Source: JAZKFR01 sp040386295 (GTDB lineage: Bacteria > Pseudomonadota > Gammaproteobacteria > Burkholderiales > Rhodocyclaceae). Taken from it: a DNA stretch of 19,095 nucleotides. Positions within the stretch are counted from its first letter, which is position 1. Each line of letters begins with the position of its first letter. The position numbers were made by a program, and so were the translations under genes. The stretch covers positions 1 through 19,095 of the forward strand of contig JAZKFR010000146.1 of NCBI GenBank assembly GCA_040386295.1, written 5' to 3'. Shown piece after piece: positions 15,906-19,095 of this stretch. The notes beneath the pieces are model-generated. The model saw nothing but the letters and a program-made list of their open reading frames with translations, did no database searches and had not been told where the DNA came from.

Positions 15906-15975
15906 TAGGGTAAAAAAACATCCCCTAGCTCAAACAAAGAGAACCCGTCCGTGTGCCAGTCCAAACTAAAAAACC

Positions 15976-17037
15976 ATGAGTTCTAAAGCCAACAGCAAAC
16001 GTGCGCCCTTGGCGCAAACGCATCCTATGTACGGAATTTACCGTAAGGAAGCCAATATCTACGGCCTCTGCGGGTGCTGGCAAGTCTTCATTAGGCGTGA
16101 GCCAGCACCTTACGCGGCCTCCTTCTCGGACGGCGTTTTTCAAAGCAAAGAGAATGCTTTACGTGCCGCACAAACCTTCCGTGATGCCCTGCTTGCACGA
16201 CTCCCTGACACGAGCTTGATGAAATATGGGCGCGAGCACAAAACCTACACCAACCTCAAAGGCGTGCGCCGCTGCAAGCACGGTGAGCACGACTACTGGC
16301 TAGCCCGCCTAAAAAAGGACGAAAAAACTTTTGTCCGTTATTTTCAGATTAAGAAATACGGTGAGGAAGGTGCAAAACAACGCGCCATAGAAACACGCGC
16401 GACCTGGGTAAAAATGCTGTGTGGAGACACTATGTTGCCTCTTCCATCGCAAGAAGAAATTCGACAACTAGCAAAAACAGTCGGCGCCCAATTTGGTAAA
16501 AAAATCGCGCGAAAAAAGAGTGTCAAACCCTTAGACCCCAACATCAGCGAAATGGATAGATACGGTATTTACCGAAATGAGCCCGACATAACGGGCAAAG
16601 GGGGCGGCTGGAAAGTCTCCATCGGGCGCTACTCAAAAGCCTACGAAAAACAATTTTCCGATTCAACAGCAGGCGGTAAAGAAGCCTCTTTAAGCGAGGC
16701 AATAAACTACCGCAACGAATTATTGGTCAACATTCAACCAATGAGCATGCGCGAACGCCATGAATGGCGCAGATCAGACAATACAAGCGGCTTCGCCGGA
16801 GTGCGTCTCAGAAAGAAGAACGGCGCGGCAGTTTCATGGGTTGCAAGGATTACCGTGGAAGGAAAACAGCGCTCTACCAGTTTCTCGATTGAGAAATATG
16901 GCGATCAACAAGCCTTTGAACTTGCCGTTGCGGCACGTCAAGTCCTGCTCAATGAAAAACTCTCAACACTGGACAACCCCTATTTCGTACAGAGCGCTGC
17001 CGCCAAAAAATGGTATTCAAAAAAGAATAAGGCATAG
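15976..17037 (+). CDS. Protein of unknown function with four AP2-like DNA-binding units (A-B-A-B)
   Basis: A 353-aa basic, soluble protein with an internal duplication of about 178 residues. Unit A occurs at about 19-77 and 196-254 and shares YGIYR-x-E, a Trp (W35/W212), FSD and a helix ending in R-x2-LL. Unit B occurs at about 90-148 and 270-325 and shares GVR, W-x-AR, F-x-I-x-KYG and A-x3-A-x3-R. The B2 pattern (SGFAGVR, then WVARITVEGKQRS, FSIEKYG, A-x3-A) is that of the AP2/ERF fold: a three-stranded sheet that contacts DNA, packed on one helix. In bacteria and phages AP2 units usually accompany HNH nucleases; no HNH, integrase or other catalytic motif is visible here. No signal peptide or membrane segment is seen. 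The ATG lacks a Shine-Dalgarno sequence, so the start is uncertain (M18 is an alternative). It stands alone between unrelated genes. A DNA-binding role is inference. Confidence 0.8.
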   Translation: MSSKANSKRAPLAQTHPMYGIYRKEANIYGLCGCWQVFIRREPAPYAASFSDGVFQSKENALRAAQTFRDALLARLPDTSLMKYGREHKTYTNLKGVRRCKHGEHDYWLARLKKDEKTFVRYFQIKKYGEEGAKQRAIETRATWVKMLCGDTMLPLPSQEEIRQLAKTVGAQFGKKIARKKSVKPLDPNISEMDRYGIYRNEPDITGKGGGWKVSIGRYSKAYEKQFSDSTAGGKEASLSEAINYRNELLVNIQPMSMRERHEWRRSDNTSGFAGVRLRKKNGAAVSWVARITVEGKQRSTSFSIEKYGDQQAFELAVAARQVLLNEKLSTLDNPYFVQSAAAKKWYSKKNKA

Positions 17038-17180
17038 CTCATTACAGCCCTCTAGCCGCCTTGCCTCCTTGGCTGCTAAAGCACGCGCACATCAGCATGA
17101 TCAAAGTAGCGAGCTCAAAACCTGACGCGGCAAAAAGCATTTGGGCGGATGAAGGCGGGCAAACTCAGCGAGGCTAGGGC

Positions 17181-17186
17181 TACAAT
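17181..17186 (+). promoter_or_regulatory. Candidate -10 box upstream of trpE
   Basis: TACAAT lies about 94 bases before the trpE ATG, but no acceptable -35 is visible 16-18 bases upstream. Transcription from here would give a leader of about 87 bases. The stretch after 17217 is very poor in G (four G between 17221 and 17279) and has no Shine-Dalgarno sequence, tandem Trp codons or attenuator hairpin. Confidence 0.35.
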
Positions 17187-17279
17187 GTTCCTCTGCTGTT
17201 TTTGTACCCAGCGTGCTCAACACTCTTTTCTCCACGCTATTTCACGCTTTCTCACTCTCTTTCCACCACACACGCTGCC

Positions 17280-18830
17280 ATGACTGAAAACGAGTTTAAA
17301 AATCTTGAAAAACAAGGTTATAACCGCATCCCGATTACCCTAGAAACCTTTGCTGACCTCGACACACCGCTTTCTATTTATCTCAAATTAACGCGCGGCG
17401 ACGAGGCTTCGTCCTACACCTATTTACTCGAATCGGTGCAAGGCGGTGAACGCTTTGGACGCTACTCGATCATCGGACTACACAGCCCAAACCGTATCGT
17501 GGTACGGGAAAATCGAGTGCAAATATTCAGGCATCAAACCTTAATTGAAGAGCACGACAATGCCGAGCCGCTGGCACTGATCGAGCAATATAGAGCACGC
17601 TTTCGTTCGGCGCCGGTGGCTGATTTACCGCGTTTTTGTGGCGGCTTAGTTGGTTATTTCGGTTACGACACAGTGCGCTACATCGAGACACGACTCGCCT
17701 CTCGGCATGTGGCAAAGAAAACAGATAACGCGAACTTAGATACGCCCGCCGATTTGGATACGCCCGATATCCTGCTTCTGTTGTCAGAAGAAATTGCGGT
17801 GGTAGATAACCTATCCGGCAAACTGACGCTCGTTTTATACACCGACCCGAAGCTGCCCAATGCCTTTGCAGCAGCGCAAGAACGACTCAAAACATTGCTC
17901 GCCAAGTTGCGCGAACCTGTGCAAATTCCGTCAGAACAGCCGCAAAAACCAGGATTAGCCGTTTCTTCATTCGGCGAAGAAGCGTTCAAACAAGCTGTAC
18001 GCAAAGCCAAGGAATACATCACGGCGGGCGACATCATGCAGGTCGTTCTGGCGCAACGCATGAGCAAGCCGCTGAGCGCCAGTCCGATTGCACTGTATCG
18101 CTCTCTACGTTCGATCAATCCCTCGCCCTATATGTTTTACTTCGATTTTTTAGACTTCCACGTGGTCGGCGCTTCACCTGAAATTTTGGTACGTCTTGAA
18201 GGCGAGTCTGAGGCGCAACGGGTTACCGTCAGACCGATTGCGGGAACACGGCGGCGCGGCGCCACCTTGGCCGAAGACGAAGCGCTTGCCGTCGAGTTAC
18301 TCGCCGACGAAAAAGAGCGCGCAGAACATCTCCAATTACTTGACCTGGGTCGTAACGACCTTGGCCGTGTTGCCAAGATTGGTAGCGTCAAACTCACAGA
18401 ACACATGCTGATCGAGCGTTATTCGCACGTAATGCACATTGTCTCGAACGTCGAAGCACAACTGCAATCAGGCATGAGCGCGCTCGACGTGCTGAAAGCA
18501 ACCTTCCCGGCTGGCACGGTTTCGGGCGCCCCCAAAGTACGGGCGATGGAAATCATCGACGAACTAGAACCGGTGAAACGAGGCATTTACGCCGGCGCCG
18601 TCGGCTATCTCGGCTTTAACGGCGAGATGGATCTCGCCATCGCGATTCGCACCGCCCTGATCAAAGACGGGCTACTGCACGTACAAGCAGGCGCCGGAAT
18701 CGTGGCTGACTCAGATCCCGATAGCGAATGGATAGAAACGCAAAACAAAGCGCGCGCCATACTGCGCGCCGCAGAGTTAGCCGAACAAGGCTTGGATACG
18801 CAGTGGCCAAAGACAAAGGCTGAGCAATAA
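17280..18830 (+). CDS. trpE: Anthranilate synthase component I
   Basis: TrpE makes anthranilate from chorismate, using ammonia delivered by the TrpG glutamine amidotransferase, the first step of tryptophan synthesis. The 516-aa protein has the tryptophan feedback-binding element LLES at 49-52, and a complete chorismate-binding domain: PSPYMFYFDF, GASPEILVR, RPIAGTRRRG, DEKERAEHLQLLDLGRNDLGRV, TFPAGTVSGAPKVRAMEII and GYLGFNGEMDLAIAIRT. The wording of these motifs is TrpE rather than PabB. I use the ATG at 17280, which gives the N-terminus expected for betaproteobacterial TrpE. A TTG at 17202 would add an unlikely Ser/Thr-rich segment. No Shine-Dalgarno sequence precedes the ATG. trpG, trpD and trpC do not follow; tRNA genes come next, so TrpG must be encoded elsewhere. 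Confidence 0.95.
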   Translation: MTENEFKNLEKQGYNRIPITLETFADLDTPLSIYLKLTRGDEASSYTYLLESVQGGERFGRYSIIGLHSPNRIVVRENRVQIFRHQTLIEEHDNAEPLALIEQYRARFRSAPVADLPRFCGGLVGYFGYDTVRYIETRLASRHVAKKTDNANLDTPADLDTPDILLLLSEEIAVVDNLSGKLTLVLYTDPKLPNAFAAAQERLKTLLAKLREPVQIPSEQPQKPGLAVSSFGEEAFKQAVRKAKEYITAGDIMQVVLAQRMSKPLSASPIALYRSLRSINPSPYMFYFDFLDFHVVGASPEILVRLEGESEAQRVTVRPIAGTRRRGATLAEDEALAVELLADEKERAEHLQLLDLGRNDLGRVAKIGSVKLTEHMLIERYSHVMHIVSNVEAQLQSGMSALDVLKATFPAGTVSGAPKVRAMEIIDELEPVKRGIYAGAVGYLGFNGEMDLAIAIRTALIKDGLLHVQAGAGIVADSDPDSEWIETQNKARAILRAAELAEQGLDTQWPKTKAEQ

Positions 18831-18904
18831 CCGTGCAATGACCGCGCATGGTGGGATTGAATGGCTCAATTGAATAGCGTGATGGGAAGACAAGTAAAAA
18901 TAAC

Positions 18905-18933
18905 TTTACAGAACGCGTCTAGATCCCTACAAT
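18905..18933 (+). promoter_or_regulatory. Promoter of the tRNA-Ala-tRNA-Glu operon
   Basis: TTTACA (18905-18910) and TACAAT (18928-18933) are 17 bases apart; each matches the sigma-70 consensus at four or five of six positions. The predicted start, near 18940, is about 10 bases before the tRNA-Ala 5' end. Confidence 0.75.
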
Positions 18934-18949
18934 ACTGCTTCTTTCGAGC

Positions 18950-19025
<76 letters not shown>

Positions 19026-19046
19026 AAGAGCAAAAAGTAGCGTCGT

Positions 19047-19095
19047 GTCCCCATCGTCTAGAGGCCTAGGACACTACCCTTTCACGGTAGGTACC
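19047..19095 (+). tRNA. tRNA-Glu, anticodon TTC, 3' end cut by the window edge
   Basis: The 5' part of a tRNA begins with GTCCCC and has the tRNA-Glu-like D arm CGTCTAGAGGCCTAGGAC. The anticodon stem CTACC/GGTAG carries the loop CTTTCAC (anticodon TTC, reading GAA/GAG). The T arm and the 3' acceptor strand lie beyond the window. It follows tRNA-Ala by 21 bases and is probably co-transcribed. Confidence 0.95.

Noticed and set aside
17048..17080. Imperfect hairpin TAGCCGCC/GGCTGCTA after the AP2-like gene
   Set aside because: It has an internal mismatch and no T-run, too weak to call a terminator.
17202..17279. Upstream TTG start for trpE
   Set aside because: The added residues are Ser/Thr/His-rich and unlike TrpE N-termini; the ATG at 17280 gives the expected start.

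Overview
The window looks like chromosomal DNA of a betaproteobacterium of the order Burkholderiales, probably near the Oxalobacteraceae. That placement rests on the gene order mltG-tmk-holB-pilZ-tatD, on protein sequences of betaproteobacterial type, and on moderate GC content. It is an inference from gene order and recalled family sequences, not from a search. A run of 10 N at 6264-6273 marks an assembly gap. I see no insertion sequence, prophage or CRISPR array.

Layout. At the left edge is the broken end of a COG2958/HrgA-like gene (1-300). mutY and a periplasmic copper chaperone of the PCuAC family follow on the + strand and end at a strong terminator. yccA (Bax inhibitor-1 family) converges on this pair from the - strand with its own promoter. 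Next is a long - strand block, read from right to left: mltG, tmk, holB, pilZ, tatD, an exported ankyrin-repeat protein and pyc. Most of its junctions overlap or are nearly contiguous, so it is probably one transcription unit combining peptidoglycan, DNA-replication and pilus genes with anaplerotic pyruvate carboxylase.

A 352-base divergent region (11355-11706), rich in inverted and direct repeats, separates mltG from a + strand unit. That unit is ygfZ, a TolC-like outer-membrane lipoprotein gene, and a Tat-exported two-domain multicopper oxidase gene. Together with the PCuAC gene, the oxidase suggests that envelope copper handling is a theme of this neighbourhood. Next is an isolated gene of unknown function (15976-17037). 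It encodes four AP2-like DNA-binding units in an A-B-A-B arrangement and no nuclease domain, and it is the most unusual protein here. The window ends with trpE, which has a pyrimidine-rich leader without a Shine-Dalgarno sequence, and a tRNA-Ala(GGC)-tRNA-Glu(TTC) operon with a clear promoter. The tRNA-Glu is cut by the window edge.

Most of the window is ordinary housekeeping DNA. The parts most worth a second look are the quadruple-AP2 gene, the patterned leader of ygfZ, the hairpin and repeated decamer near yccA and pilZ, the coupling of pyc to the tatD operon, and trpE standing apart from trpG.
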